The translations under genes were made by a program, and so were the position numbers. Shown here piece after piece: positions 1 through 7,811 of a stretch of DNA of 23,943 nt (position 1 is the stretch's first letter; every line of letters starts with the position of its first letter). This DNA is from Candidatus Pelagibacter sp. (lineage in GTDB: Bacteria; Pseudomonadota; Alphaproteobacteria; Pelagibacterales; Pelagibacteraceae): NCBI GenBank assembly GCA_002692325.1, contig NZJU01000033.1, forward strand, positions 1-23,943, given 5' to 3'. The notes below the pieces were generated by a model. The model was not told the DNA's origin. It saw nothing but the letters and a program-made list of their open reading frames with translations, and made no database searches.

Positions 1-295
1 GTCTTAGTAAGCTTTTCCAATGAAAACACATTGAGGCATTTGGATTTTCTTTAATTTCATTTCCTTTTTGACTGTTTAAATTTGTGTAAAAAACAAATCC
101 ATTTTCATCATGACCTTTGAGAAGAACCATTCTTACAGAAGGAATGCCCTCTTTATTTGCTGTACCCAACGCTAATGCATTTGGATCGTTGATTTCTTTT
201 TTTTTAGCCTCTTCAAACCAATTTTGAAATAATTCAAAAGGATTATCTAGATCTAAAAAGCATTTATTGAGCCCTAGTGAGTTTTTTTGATTCAT
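1..295 (-). CDS. pdxH: Pyridoxamine 5'-phosphate oxidase, C-terminus cut by window edge
   Basis: PdxH is the FMN-dependent cytosolic enzyme that oxidises pyridoxine/pyridoxamine 5'-phosphate to pyridoxal 5'-phosphate (vitamin B6). I translated this strand by hand from the ATG at 295: it stays open for 98 codons to the window edge, so only the N-terminal half is present. The visible part contains the family landmarks [10 protein letters not shown], then RMVLLKG, then FVFYTN and S-QKG, and ends in CFHWKSL, matching the FMN-binding split-barrel of PdxH in the right order. The start is the first in-frame ATG after the aroC-side spacer and gives the usual short leader before the NPFELFQNW segment. 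It is divergent from aroC with 33 bases between start codons. Identification is firm; the unseen 3' part cannot be assessed for intactness. Confidence 0.93.
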   Translation of the reverse strand, partial: MNQKNSLGLNKCFLDLDNPFELFQNWFEEAKKKEINDPNALALGTANKEGIPSVRMVLLKGHDENGFVFYTNLNSQKGNEIKENPNASMCFHWKSLLR

Positions 296-310
296 AATTT
301 AAACAAAATA

Positions 311-327
311 ATCTATACAATATAGAT
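311..327. repeat. 17-base inverted repeat in the pdxH/aroC divergent spacer
   Basis: Perfect 7-base arms, ATCTATA and TATAGAT, flank a CAA loop and end one base before the aroC ATG. The spacer between the two divergent start codons is only 33 bases, so this palindrome fills half of it. It contains TATA-type hexamers on both strands and could be overlapping -10 elements or an operator. Palindromic AT-rich words also arise by chance, so the role is inferred. Confidence 0.4.
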
Positions 328-328
328 A

Positions 329-1414
329 ATGTCATTTAATACTTTTGGAAAGTTTTTTCGTTTCACAACATGGGGAGAGTCTCATGGGCCAGCTATTGGC
401 TGTATAATTGATGGTTGCCCCCCATTAATTCAGTTAAAAGAGCTGGATATTCAAAAAGAATTAGACAAAAGAAAACCAGGTCAATCAAAGTTTACAACTC
501 AGAGAAAGGAGAATGATAAAGTTCAAATTTTATCTGGGGTCTTTGAAGGTAAGACAACTGGAACACCAATATCACTTATAATTTATAACGAGGATATGAA
601 ATCTAAGGATTATACAAATATTAAAGATAAATTTAGACCTGGGCATGCTGATTTTACTTATTTTAAGAAATATGGAATTAGAGATTACCGTGGTGGCGGG
701 AGACAGTCGGCAAGAGAAACTGCATCTAGAGTTGCTGCTGGTGCGGTGGCTAAAATTATACTTAAAAATATTTTGGGCAAAAAGTTTAAAATAATTGGTG
801 CAGTTACCCAACTAGGCGTTATGTCTTGTAAAATCTCTAATTGGAATGATAAAGAAATTAGGAACAATCCTTTTTTCTGCCCAGATAAAAGATCAGTGAA
901 ACTTTGGGAAAAATATTTAATGGCAGTTAGGAAATCTGGTTCTTCCTGTGGTGCAGTTATTGAACTTAGAGCCAGCGGAGTACCAGTGGGACTTGGAGCG
1001 CCTATTTATTCCAAACTTGATACAGATATAGCTGCAGCGTTAATGAGTATAAATGCTGTTAAAGGCGTAAATATTGGGGCGGGCATGTCTGCAGCATATT
1101 TAAGCGGAGAAGAAAATTCAGATGAGATGAGAAAAAGGTCAGGTAAGACAAATTTTAAATCTAATAATGCCGGAGGAATTTTAGGTGGTATTTCATCTGG
1201 TCAAGACATAAATGTGTCTTTCGCTGTCAAACCTACATCCTCTATTTTAAACAAAAGAGAAACGATTGATAAAAAAGGTAAAAATACTATTATTTCTGTA
1301 AAAGGTAGACATGACCCTTGTGTTGGGATCAGGGCTGTTCCAATTGGAGAAGCAATGCTTTCTTGCGTCTTATTGGATCATTATCTCATGCAAAGAGCTC
1401 AGTGCGGAGATTAG
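329..1414 (+). CDS. aroC: Chorismate synthase
   Basis: AroC catalyses the last shikimate-pathway step, anti-1,4-elimination of phosphate from 5-enolpyruvylshikimate-3-phosphate to chorismate, using reduced FMN. The 361-residue length is normal. Signatures are visible in order: the N-terminal GESHGPAIG near residues 17-25, the [10 protein letters not shown] segment near 102-111, the [22 protein letters not shown] block near 121-142, and [13 protein letters not shown] near 280-292, followed by the C-terminal [17 protein letters not shown] region. The ATG start places the GESH motif at the usual distance. Upstream is divergent pdxH with a 33-base gap. Its TAG stop interlocks with the TAA stop of dxs on the other strand (bases 1411-1414). 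All key motifs are present and nothing suggests decay. Confidence 0.98.
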   Translation: MSFNTFGKFFRFTTWGESHGPAIGCIIDGCPPLIQLKELDIQKELDKRKPGQSKFTTQRKENDKVQILSGVFEGKTTGTPISLIIYNEDMKSKDYTNIKDKFRPGHADFTYFKKYGIRDYRGGGRQSARETASRVAAGAVAKIILKNILGKKFKIIGAVTQLGVMSCKISNWNDKEIRNNPFFCPDKRSVKLWEKYLMAVRKSGSSCGAVIELRASGVPVGLGAPIYSKLDTDIAAALMSINAVKGVNIGAGMSAAYLSGEENSDEMRKRSGKTNFKSNNAGGILGGISSGQDINVSFAVKPTSSILNKRETIDKKGKNTIISVKGRHDPCVGIRAVPIGEAMLSCVLLDHYLMQRAQCGD

Positions 1415-3321
1415 TTATTATTATTTTTTACAAAAATAACTTTCGAGCTTAAAGTTTGCTCAATTTTATCTACGATTGAATTGCAGTTTAGTCCAGCTTT
1501 ATCGTACATTTTTTCTGGAGTGTCTTGATCTATAAACTCATCTGGAAGTATCATTGATCTAAATTTTAAACCACGATCAAATATTCCTCTCTCGGACAAA
1601 AGATGCATTACATGAGACCCGAAACCTCCTATTGAGCCTTCTTCAATAGTAATTAAAGCCTCGTGACTAGATGCAACTTCAATAATTAATTTTTCGTCTA
1701 ATGGTTTTGCAAATCTAGCGTCCAAAATGGTTATCTTCAATCCCTTTTTTAATAAAATTTCTGAAGCTTTTTTACATTCAGCTAGCCTAGCGCCAAAGTT
1801 TATTAAAGCAATATTCTTTCCCTCTTGTATTATTTTTGCTTTACCAATTTTTAATACCTCATTGATACCAGGTAACTCTAAACCTGTTCCGTTTCCCCTT
1901 GGATATCTGAAGGCAGAAGGTCTATCATCTATTCTTATTGAGGTATTTATCATTTTGACTAATTCAGCCTCATCACTTGCCGCCATAACGACAAAGTTCG
2001 GTAACGTTGCCAAGTAAGTAATGTCAAATGATCCAGCGTGTGTAGGACCATCTGCTCCAACTAATCCTGCTCTATCTATAGCAAATCTCACAGGCAATGA
2101 TTGCAAAGCAACATCATGAACAATTTGGTCATAAGCTCTTTGTAAAAAGGTAGAATAAATAGCAGCAAATGGTTTGTAGCCCTCTATTGTTAAGCCTGCT
2201 GCAAATGTTACAGCATGTTGCTCTGCGATTCCGACGTCAAACATTCTCTCAGGGAATCTTTTTTCAAAAAGATTTAAACCAGTACCGGATGGCATTGCGC
2301 CAGTAATACCAATAATTTTTGTATCTTTTTCAGCGTGTTTTATCAGCGTCTCAGCAAAAACTTGTGTGTACGTTGGTATGTTTGATTTTGATTTATTTTG
2401 TTGACCTGTAGACACATTAAATTTGGAAACACCATGATATTTATCACCAGAGTCTTCAGCTGGCTTATAACCTTTGCCTTTTTTGGTAATCGCGTGGATT
2501 AATATAGGACCTTGGTGATTAGAATCTTTTACATTTTCAAGTATTTGAACCAAATGATTAATATCATGTCCATCAACAGGGCCAATATAATAAAAACCCA
2601 ACTCACTAAACAGAGTCCCCCCTGAAACTATTCCTCTTAATATATCTTCTGCTTTTCCTGCTTTTTTTAAAAATCTTTTTGAAAAAGCTGATATTATCAA
2701 TTTTACTGTTTCTCTAAAACTGAAATATAACTTTCCAGACAAAAGCTTTGATAGATACTTGCTCATTGCTCCAACAGGTTTAGCTATTGACATATCGTTA
2801 TCATTTAAAATAACAATAAGTTTCGATTTTAATGCTCCAGCATTGTTCATTGCTTCATAAGCCATTCCTGCACTCATCGCTCCATCACCGATGACTGCAA
2901 TTACATCATTTTTATTATTAGAAAGTTTTTTTGCAACAGCCATACCAAGAGTTGAAGAAATTGAAGTTGAGCTGTGAGCAGCTCCAAAGGGATCATACTC
3001 ACTCTCTGATCTTTTTGTGAATCCTGACAGCCCACCGCCTTTTCGTAAAGTCCTAATTTCATTTTTTCTTCCTGTTAAAATCTTATGAGGATAACATTGA
3101 TGACTTACATCCCAGACTAATTTATCTTTGGGAGTGTTAAAAACATAATGCAAAGCAACTGTTAATTCGATGACACCCAATCCAGCTCCTAGATGACCGC
3201 CTGTTTCAGAAACTACTTCGATTAATTCATTTCTTAATTCCTCTGAAACTTGTTTTAATTGACTCGATTTTAATTTTCTTAGATCTGAAGGATAATTTAT
3301 ATTGTCAATCAACCTGCTCAT
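1411..3321 (-). CDS. dxs: 1-deoxy-D-xylulose-5-phosphate synthase
   Basis: Dxs condenses pyruvate with glyceraldehyde 3-phosphate using thiamine diphosphate and Mg2+. It is the entry step of the MEP isoprenoid pathway and also provides DXP for thiamine and pyridoxal synthesis. Using the ATG at 3321 (636 residues), I see GGHLGAGLG at 41-49, the AHSSTSISS segment with H115, the Mg/ThDP motif GDGAMSAG at 145-152 with NDND downstream, and the transketolase pyrimidine-domain motif [16 protein letters not shown] with its catalytic Glu. The C-terminal transketolase domain follows. A TTG three bases upstream could also start translation, but ATG 3321 overlaps the ispA TGA as TGATG, a typical coupling arrangement, so I prefer it. 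It is last in the minus-strand xseB-ispA-dxs operon. Confidence 0.97.
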   Translation of the reverse strand: MSRLIDNINYPSDLRKLKSSQLKQVSEELRNELIEVVSETGGHLGAGLGVIELTVALHYVFNTPKDKLVWDVSHQCYPHKILTGRKNEIRTLRKGGGLSGFTKRSESEYDPFGAAHSSTSISSTLGMAVAKKLSNNKNDVIAVIGDGAMSAGMAYEAMNNAGALKSKLIVILNDNDMSIAKPVGAMSKYLSKLLSGKLYFSFRETVKLIISAFSKRFLKKAGKAEDILRGIVSGGTLFSELGFYYIGPVDGHDINHLVQILENVKDSNHQGPILIHAITKKGKGYKPAEDSGDKYHGVSKFNVSTGQQNKSKSNIPTYTQVFAETLIKHAEKDTKIIGITGAMPSGTGLNLFEKRFPERMFDVGIAEQHAVTFAAGLTIEGYKPFAAIYSTFLQRAYDQIVHDVALQSLPVRFAIDRAGLVGADGPTHAGSFDITYLATLPNFVVMAASDEAELVKMINTSIRIDDRPSAFRYPRGNGTGLELPGINEVLKIGKAKIIQEGKNIALINFGARLAECKKASEILLKKGLKITILDARFAKPLDEKLIIEVASSHEALITIEEGSIGGFGSHVMHLLSERGIFDRGLKFRSMILPDEFIDQDTPEKMYDKAGLNCNSIVDKIEQTLSSKVIFVKNNNN

Positions 3322-4196
3322 CAAAAATTTCTTTCTAGTATGAACTTCACTGTCTTTTTTAAACTTTCCGATTTTTTTCCATATTTGTTTAATTGTTTTA
3401 ATATATTATATTTTATCTTCAAAGCATAATTTAAAGTTTCTTTAAAACCAATTAAACTTATAAGTGTTGACTTGCCTTTTTTTCTATCTTGTTTTGTAGG
3501 TTTTCCAATCTTTTTTTTTGATCCAGTTAAGTCTAACAAATCATCGGAAATTTGAAATAATAAACCTATGTCTTCTCCTAATGAAGACATATTTTTAAGA
3601 TCTTTATTATCTTTATTCGCTATTAATGTTGGTGCAAAGCAGCAAAAATTAAATAATTTACCAGTTTTTTTTCTTTGCATATCAAGAATTTGTTTTAAGG
3701 ATTTTCTTTTTTTTTCAAAACTTAAATCTAGTTGTTGACCTCCAGCTATTCCTGAGTGACCAGAGCACAAAGCTAAATTTTTGATTAATTTATTTTTTAT
3801 ACCATCTTTAATAAGATAATTTCTATCACTAAGCAATTCAAAACCTAAAGTTAATAATGAGTTACCAGCCAATACTGCTGTAGACTCACCATATCTAATA
3901 TGCGTTGAGGGTTTTCCTCTTCTAATCTTATCGTCATCCATACAAGGAAGATCGTCATGTATCAGTGAATAGGAATGTATGCATTCAACAGCAGCACATA
4001 AATTTATTAATTTTCTTGGATCAAGATTAAAAATCTTTCCGGTATCTAAGATAATTGTAGATCTAATTTTTTTTCCTCCATTTAATATCCCATATTTCAT
4101 GGGCTGTATAAGATTTGTTTTTCTTTGTTTTTTTAAATATCTGATTAAAAAATTATCTATTTTGGTTGCATTTTTTTTAAATTTAATAACTGACAT
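3321..4196 (-). CDS. ispA: Polyprenyl (farnesyl/geranylgeranyl-type) diphosphate synthase
   Basis: This is a short-chain trans-prenyl diphosphate synthase that adds isopentenyl diphosphate to allylic diphosphates, producing C15 (possibly C20) precursor for quinones and undecaprenyl phosphate. The 291-residue protein has the GGKKIR substrate-binding segment near 40-45, the first Asp-rich motif DDLPCMDDD at 81-89 followed by RRGKPSTH, the GGQQLDL motif near 152-158, and the second Asp-rich motif DDLLD at 218-222 followed by the conserved K/GK-T region. The first motif carries two extra residues (DDxxxxD), typical of bacterial FPP synthases. It starts directly after the xseB stop and overlaps dxs by one base, so the three genes are probably one transcript. 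Product chain length cannot be fixed by reading; ispA is the expected name from context. Confidence 0.92.
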   Translation of the reverse strand: MSVIKFKKNATKIDNFLIRYLKKQRKTNLIQPMKYGILNGGKKIRSTIILDTGKIFNLDPRKLINLCAAVECIHSYSLIHDDLPCMDDDKIRRGKPSTHIRYGESTAVLAGNSLLTLGFELLSDRNYLIKDGIKNKLIKNLALCSGHSGIAGGQQLDLSFEKKRKSLKQILDMQRKKTGKLFNFCCFAPTLIANKDNKDLKNMSSLGEDIGLLFQISDDLLDLTGSKKKIGKPTKQDRKKGKSTLISLIGFKETLNYALKIKYNILKQLNKYGKKSESLKKTVKFILERNF

Positions 4197-4409
4197 CTAT
4201 TTATTTTTGTTTTTTGATAAATTTTTAATTCTTTTTTTAAATAAACTATCCATATGTTTTGAGAGTTTTAATAATCTTTCATAATCCTTTTTGGATGTTT
4301 CTAGGTCGCTTGTTTTATCTTCCAATTTGCTTAATATATCTTGTATTTCGTCTTTTGTATCTTTTATTGATTTACTATTAACGTCATTTGGAATATTTTC
4401 ATTTTTCAT
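4197..4409 (-). CDS. xseB: Exodeoxyribonuclease VII small subunit (divergent)
   Basis: A 70-residue, highly charged protein. XseB binds the catalytic XseA subunit to form exonuclease VII, which degrades single-stranded DNA from both ends. The helical heptad-like part around residues 21-60 (EIQDILSKLEDKTSDLETSKKDYE) resembles the XseB pattern of a first helix, a LE-x(4-6)-L-E-x-S turn and a second helix ending in a lysine-rich tail. The match is weak in this Lys/Asn-rich protein. The position, directly upstream of ispA and dxs, is where xseB lies in many alpha- and gammaproteobacteria and carries much of the call. Its start is 21 bases from the divergent start of the tsaC-like gene. Alternative: an uncharacterised small coiled-coil protein. 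Confidence 0.68.
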   Translation of the reverse strand: MKNENIPNDVNSKSIKDTKDEIQDILSKLEDKTSDLETSKKDYERLLKLSKHMDSLFKKRIKNLSKNKNK

Positions 4410-4430
4410 AGCCTATATAATAATTACATT

Positions 4431-5384
4431 ATGAAAAATATCTATTCAAATATAAAAAAACTTAAAGATAAATCTAAAACAAGATCAATCAATATTTTAA
4501 AAAATGATGGATTGGTTATTTTACCGACTGAAACTGTATATGGGCTAGCTGGAAATGCTTACTCTAAAATTGCAGTAAAAAAAATTTTCAAAGTAAAAAA
4601 GAGGCCAAAAATTAATCCTTTAATTGTGCATTATCACTCAATTAAAGATGCAGCAAAAGATGTCTACTTTACAAAAGAATTTTTGATGCTTTACAATAAA
4701 TTTTGTCCAGGACCTATTACATTTATTTTGAGAAAGAAAAAAAATTCAGATATAGCAAAGAATACGACAGCAGGCTTAAAATCTTTAGCTATTAGGTTTC
4801 CGCAGCACAAAATAATTAGAGAAATACTCAGAAATATCAATTTCCCATTAGCAATGCCAAGTGCAAATAAATCTGGACAAGTGAGTCCAACTTGTGCCGA
4901 TCATGTAAAAAATGAATTTGAAGATAAAGTTACTGTTGTTGATGGAGGCAAATCACGATTTGGCTTAGAATCGACGGTGATAAATTTGACTGATAGGTTT
5001 GAAATTTTAAGACCGGGCGTGATTAGCTCATCTCAAATTAGAAACTTTTTAAAAATAAAAATTAAACCAAATAAAAAAGCTGGTGCAATTAAATCTCCAG
5101 GCATGATGAAGTATCACTACTCACCAGGGATACCGGTCAAACTAAATGTAAGCAAATCTGATGGTAATTCAGCTTTTATAGTTATCGGAAAAAAGTTTAA
5201 AAATAAGAAAAATACTTTTAACTTAAGTGAAAAATCAAACCTTGAGGAAGCAGCAAAAAATCTTTACAAAACATTGATAAGTATTAAAAAAAAAAAATAT
5301 AAAAAAATTCTTGTGATGAAAATCCCTAACGTAGGGATTGGAGTTGCAATTAACGATAGACTTAAAAGGGCATCATTAAAGTGA
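4431..5384 (+). CDS. tsaC: L-threonylcarbamoyladenylate synthase, Sua5/TsaC type with C-terminal Sua5 domain
   Basis: The protein makes threonylcarbamoyl-AMP from threonine, bicarbonate and ATP for the t6A37 modification of ANN-decoding tRNAs. The YrdC domain spans about residues 12-205: PTETVYGLAG at 32-41, the basic nucleotide-binding KKRPKINPL at 56-64, FCPGPITFIL at 91-100, AIRFP at 120-124, and SANKSGQVSPT at 144-154, then DGG and STVINL. A linker leads to a Sua5-type C-terminal domain from about 220 (SPGMMKYHYSP) to 317, so it belongs to the long Sua5 form rather than the short E. coli TsaC form. The ATG is 21 bases from the divergent xseB start. A run of 12 A residues at 5286-5297 lies in the coding sequence near the 3' end. 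The stop overlaps the GTG start of the next gene. Confidence 0.94.
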   Translation: MKNIYSNIKKLKDKSKTRSINILKNDGLVILPTETVYGLAGNAYSKIAVKKIFKVKKRPKINPLIVHYHSIKDAAKDVYFTKEFLMLYNKFCPGPITFILRKKKNSDIAKNTTAGLKSLAIRFPQHKIIREILRNINFPLAMPSANKSGQVSPTCADHVKNEFEDKVTVVDGGKSRFGLESTVINLTDRFEILRPGVISSSQIRNFLKIKIKPNKKAGAIKSPGMMKYHYSPGIPVKLNVSKSDGNSAFIVIGKKFKNKKNTFNLSEKSNLEEAAKNLYKTLISIKKKKYKKILVMKIPNVGIGVAINDRLKRASLK

Positions 5385-6106
5385 ATGTAAATGTAAAAAA
5401 TTTAATAAAAATATTTGATAAAAAAATTGCTGTTAACAGTATTAGTTTTAAAATAAATCAGAACTCCACTTTAGGTTTACTTGGTCCAAATGGTTGCGGA
5501 AAGACAACTACAATAGGGATGATTTTAGGCTTAATTAAACCAACAGGTGGTCAGGTATTTATAAATAATATTGATATAAACAAGAACGATAGAATAAAAA
5601 TGTTAGAAAAAATTAATTTTGCATCGCCTTATATCGAATTACCGAAAAAACTTACAGTAAGGGAGAACTTGGAAGTTTTCGCAAGACTTTACGATGTACA
5701 GGCAATCGATAATAAAATCAATGAGATTGTTAGTGATCTTGATCTAAAAAAATTTATAAATAAAAAAACAGGAGAATTATCTTCAGGACAAAAAAATAGA
5801 GTATCATTAGCAAAATCTTTGATTAACAAACCTCAACTTCTATTATTAGATGAACCTACAGCCAGTTTAGATCCAGATATTGGTGATTTTGTAAGAAGTT
5901 ATCTTGAGAGTTACAAAAAAAATAATGATGTAACATTTCTATTAGCTTCACATAACATGTCGGAGGTTGAAAGATTATGTGATGAAGTCATAATGATGAA
6001 AAATGGAAATTTAGTGGACGAAGGTACGTGTGATCAGCTTATAAAAAAACATGGAAGATTAAATTTAGAGGAAACATTTTTAAAAATTGCTCGAGGAAAT
6101 AAATGA
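5381..6106 (+). CDS. ABC transporter ATP-binding protein (ABC-2 exporter type)
   Basis: A 241-residue cytosolic nucleotide-binding subunit that should power the permease encoded next. Motifs: Walker A GPNGCGKT at 35-42, ABC signature LSSGQ at 133-137, Walker B LLLLDEP at 153-159 with D-loop SLD, and the switch His H191 in ASHNMSE. At the usual Q-loop position, just before LTVREN, the sequence reads NFASPYIELPKK and has no glutamine. The start is GTG at 5381, forming a GTGA overlap with the preceding stop; the nearby ATG at 5385 is out of frame. It overlaps the permease gene by four bases, so the pair is translationally coupled. The substrate is unknown. The single-domain ATPase and single permease resemble NodI/NodJ- or YadG/YadH-like ABC-2 exporters, and the adjoining glycosyltransferase hints at a glycoconjugate. 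Confidence 0.92.
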   Translation: MNVNVKNLIKIFDKKIAVNSISFKINQNSTLGLLGPNGCGKTTTIGMILGLIKPTGGQVFINNIDINKNDRIKMLEKINFASPYIELPKKLTVRENLEVFARLYDVQAIDNKINEIVSDLDLKKFINKKTGELSSGQKNRVSLAKSLINKPQLLLLDEPTASLDPDIGDFVRSYLESYKKNNDVTFLLASHNMSEVERLCDEVIMMKNGNLVDEGTCDQLIKKHGRLNLEETFLKIARGNK

Positions 6107-6894
6107 ATATTGGAAAGATTTATGCACTTAGTTTAAGACACATTTTCTTAATAAAAAGCTCATTTCCAAGACTATTAGATCTAATTTATTGGCCAACAAT
6201 ACAAATTTTTCTTTGGGGCTTTATTTCTAAGTTTTTTACGCTAAGTTCATCTTATTATAGTAATACTGTAGGAGTTATACTAACTGCTGCTATACTTTAT
6301 GATTTTCTTTTTAGATCAAGCATCAGTTACAATATGATGTTTTTGGAGGAAATTTGGAGTAGAAATTTTACAAATTTATTTATATCTCCAATAAAAATTA
6401 GCGAAATAATTGCAGCTTTGACTGTTACTGCAATTTTTAGAACTTTAATAGGCATGGTGCCCGCCGCATTAATTGCAATACCTTTATTTGGGGTATCAAT
6501 ATTTTCAATTGGTCCAGCATTAATATTTTTACTTATTAGTCTCTATATTTTTGGAATATCCTTAGGATTATTAGTTACCGCAGGTTTAATAAGATTTGGC
6601 CCATCATTTGAGAACATTGCATGGGCTAGTTTATTTTTTTTAGCTCCATTAGGATGTATATATTATCCTGTTGAGATTTTACCTGACTGGTTGCAAGTTG
6701 TTGCAAATTGTTTACCTTTAGTTCATTTATTTGAGGAAGTGAGAAATATTTTAGTAAATAACTCAGTAAATTACATGCCAATTTCAAAAGGATTTATAAT
6801 TTCATTGATATATTTTGCTTTAAGCGTAGTCATTTTTTATTTCGCCTATTTTGGGGCAAGAGTAAGAGGAACACTAATAAATATTGGAGAATAA
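6103..6894 (+). CDS. ABC-2 type transporter permease
   Basis: A 263-residue inner-membrane protein with about six hydrophobic segments, roughly at residues 27-45, 56-72, 102-127, 133-160, 172-190 and 232-252, which is the ABC-2 permease layout. The segment before the last membrane helix (a Pro-rich YYPVEILPDWLQ followed by NCLPLVHLFEEVR) is the family's characteristic re-entrant region. ATG overlaps the ATPase stop as ATGA, and its own TAA overlaps the ATG of the glycosyltransferase by one base. It probably dimerises and pairs with the upstream ATPase. Proteins of this family export polysaccharides, lipids or drugs; nothing in the sequence fixes the substrate. No signal peptide is expected and none is seen. 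Confidence 0.9.
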   Translation: MNIGKIYALSLRHIFLIKSSFPRLLDLIYWPTIQIFLWGFISKFFTLSSSYYSNTVGVILTAAILYDFLFRSSISYNMMFLEEIWSRNFTNLFISPIKISEIIAALTVTAIFRTLIGMVPAALIAIPLFGVSIFSIGPALIFLLISLYIFGISLGLLVTAGLIRFGPSFENIAWASLFFLAPLGCIYYPVEILPDWLQVVANCLPLVHLFEEVRNILVNNSVNYMPISKGFIISLIYFALSVVIFYFAYFGARVRGTLINIGE

Positions 6895-7709
6895 TGAAAC
6901 TTATTGATTGCTTTATGTATTTTGATGAAGACTTAGTTTTAGATATCAGATTAAATACTTTAGATAAAATTGTAGATAAGTTTGTAATAGTTGAAGCAAA
7001 AAAAGATCACGCTGGAAATGAAAAAAACTTAAATTTTAACATAAAAAATTTTGCTAAATTTAAGAATAAGATTTCATATATAGTAATAGACGACCTTCCT
7101 ATTACTAAAAAATTTTTTAGGAAAAATTGGAGACCTGAGTGGTATACAGAAAATGCTCATAGAGATAAATTAGAACTTGGTTATTTAGATGCGTCTGATC
7201 AAGATCTCATTATGATTTCTGATATAGACGAAATACCAAATCCAGAAAAAATAAGCGAATTCAAATTAGAAAATATGTATGGGTGCTTTTTACAAATGAA
7301 TTTTCAATCAAAAATTAACCTTATAAACAAAGATATAAGGGAGTGGGCTGGGACAAAAATTTGTCAAAAAAAAAATTTAAGATCTCCACAGTGGCTTAGA
7401 AATATAAAAATAAAAAAAAGGCCAATATGGAAGTTTTACAAGCCTAGACAACCCCAATTAATTAATCATGGTGGGTGGCATTTTAGTTTTCTCAAAACCC
7501 CTAGAAATATTTCAAAAAAAATTAAATCTTTCGTTCATCAGGAACTTAACATTAATGAATTCACAAACACAGAAAATATAGAAAAAAGGATAAAGGAGAA
7601 TAAAGATATTTTTGACAGAAAATATCAATATAAAAAAATTGAGATTGATAAAAATTTCCCAGAGTATATTTTAAATAATAAAGAAAAATTTAGAGATTGG
7701 ATAATATGA
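6894..7709 (+). CDS. Family 17 glycosyltransferase (N-acetylglucosaminyltransferase-like)
   Basis: A 271-residue soluble protein resembling glycosyltransferase family 17, whose best-known eukaryotic member is the beta-1,4-mannosyl-glycoprotein GlcNAc transferase GnT-III. The N-terminus MKLIDCFMYFDE with a following LDIRL, the FVIVEA strand, and the acidic SDIDEIPNP motif at residues 109-117 are the pattern I associate with this family; DID at 110-112 is the probable metal/nucleotide-sugar site. A downstream GGWHFSF segment fits the conserved C-terminal half. It is coupled to the ABC-2 permease by a one-base overlap, which suggests it modifies or builds the exported or surface material. Donor and acceptor are unknown. 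Its stop lies four bases from the 3' end of the convergent tRNA gene. Lys/Asn content matches its neighbours, so base composition does not flag recent transfer. Confidence 0.82.
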   Translation: MKLIDCFMYFDEDLVLDIRLNTLDKIVDKFVIVEAKKDHAGNEKNLNFNIKNFAKFKNKISYIVIDDLPITKKFFRKNWRPEWYTENAHRDKLELGYLDASDQDLIMISDIDEIPNPEKISEFKLENMYGCFLQMNFQSKINLINKDIREWAGTKICQKKNLRSPQWLRNIKIKKRPIWKFYKPRQPQLINHGGWHFSFLKTPRNISKKIKSFVHQELNINEFTNTENIEKRIKENKDIFDRKYQYKKIEIDKNFPEYILNNKEKFRDWII

Positions 7710-7713
7710 GATT

Positions 7714-7790
7714 TGGTGCGCCTGGAAGGAGTCGAACCCTCAACCTTCTGATCCGAAGTCAGACGCTCTATCCAGTTGAGCTACAAGCGC
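7714..7790 (-). tRNA. tRNA-Arg (anticodon TCG), CCA encoded
   Basis: The reverse strand folds into a full cloverleaf. The acceptor arm GCGCTTG pairs with CAGGCGC, the D arm contains AGCTC-AACTGGATA-GAGC, the anticodon stem TCTGA/TCAGA encloses the loop CTTCGGA (anticodon TCG, reading CGN arginine codons), and the T arm has GGTTCGA. The 3' CCA is encoded in the DNA (complement of 7714-7716). It is convergent with the glycosyltransferase gene, four bases from its stop, and divergent from rluD with 21 bases between the tRNA 5' end and the rluD ATG, so its promoter must overlap the start of rluD. Confidence 0.96.
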
Positions 7791-7811
7791 AAAACACATA
7801 AGTAATTTAAA

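Noticed and set aside
3322..3324. TTG start codon for dxs three bases before the ATG.
   Set aside because: The adjacent ATG forms a TGATG junction with ispA and is the more usual start; the one-residue difference has no functional meaning.
5321..5339. Perfect 8-base inverted repeat (AATCCCTA/TAGGGATT, ACG loop) near the end of the tsaC-like gene, resembling a terminator.
   Set aside because: No T-run follows on either strand, it lies in conserved coding sequence, and the downstream gene overlaps, so termination here is unlikely.
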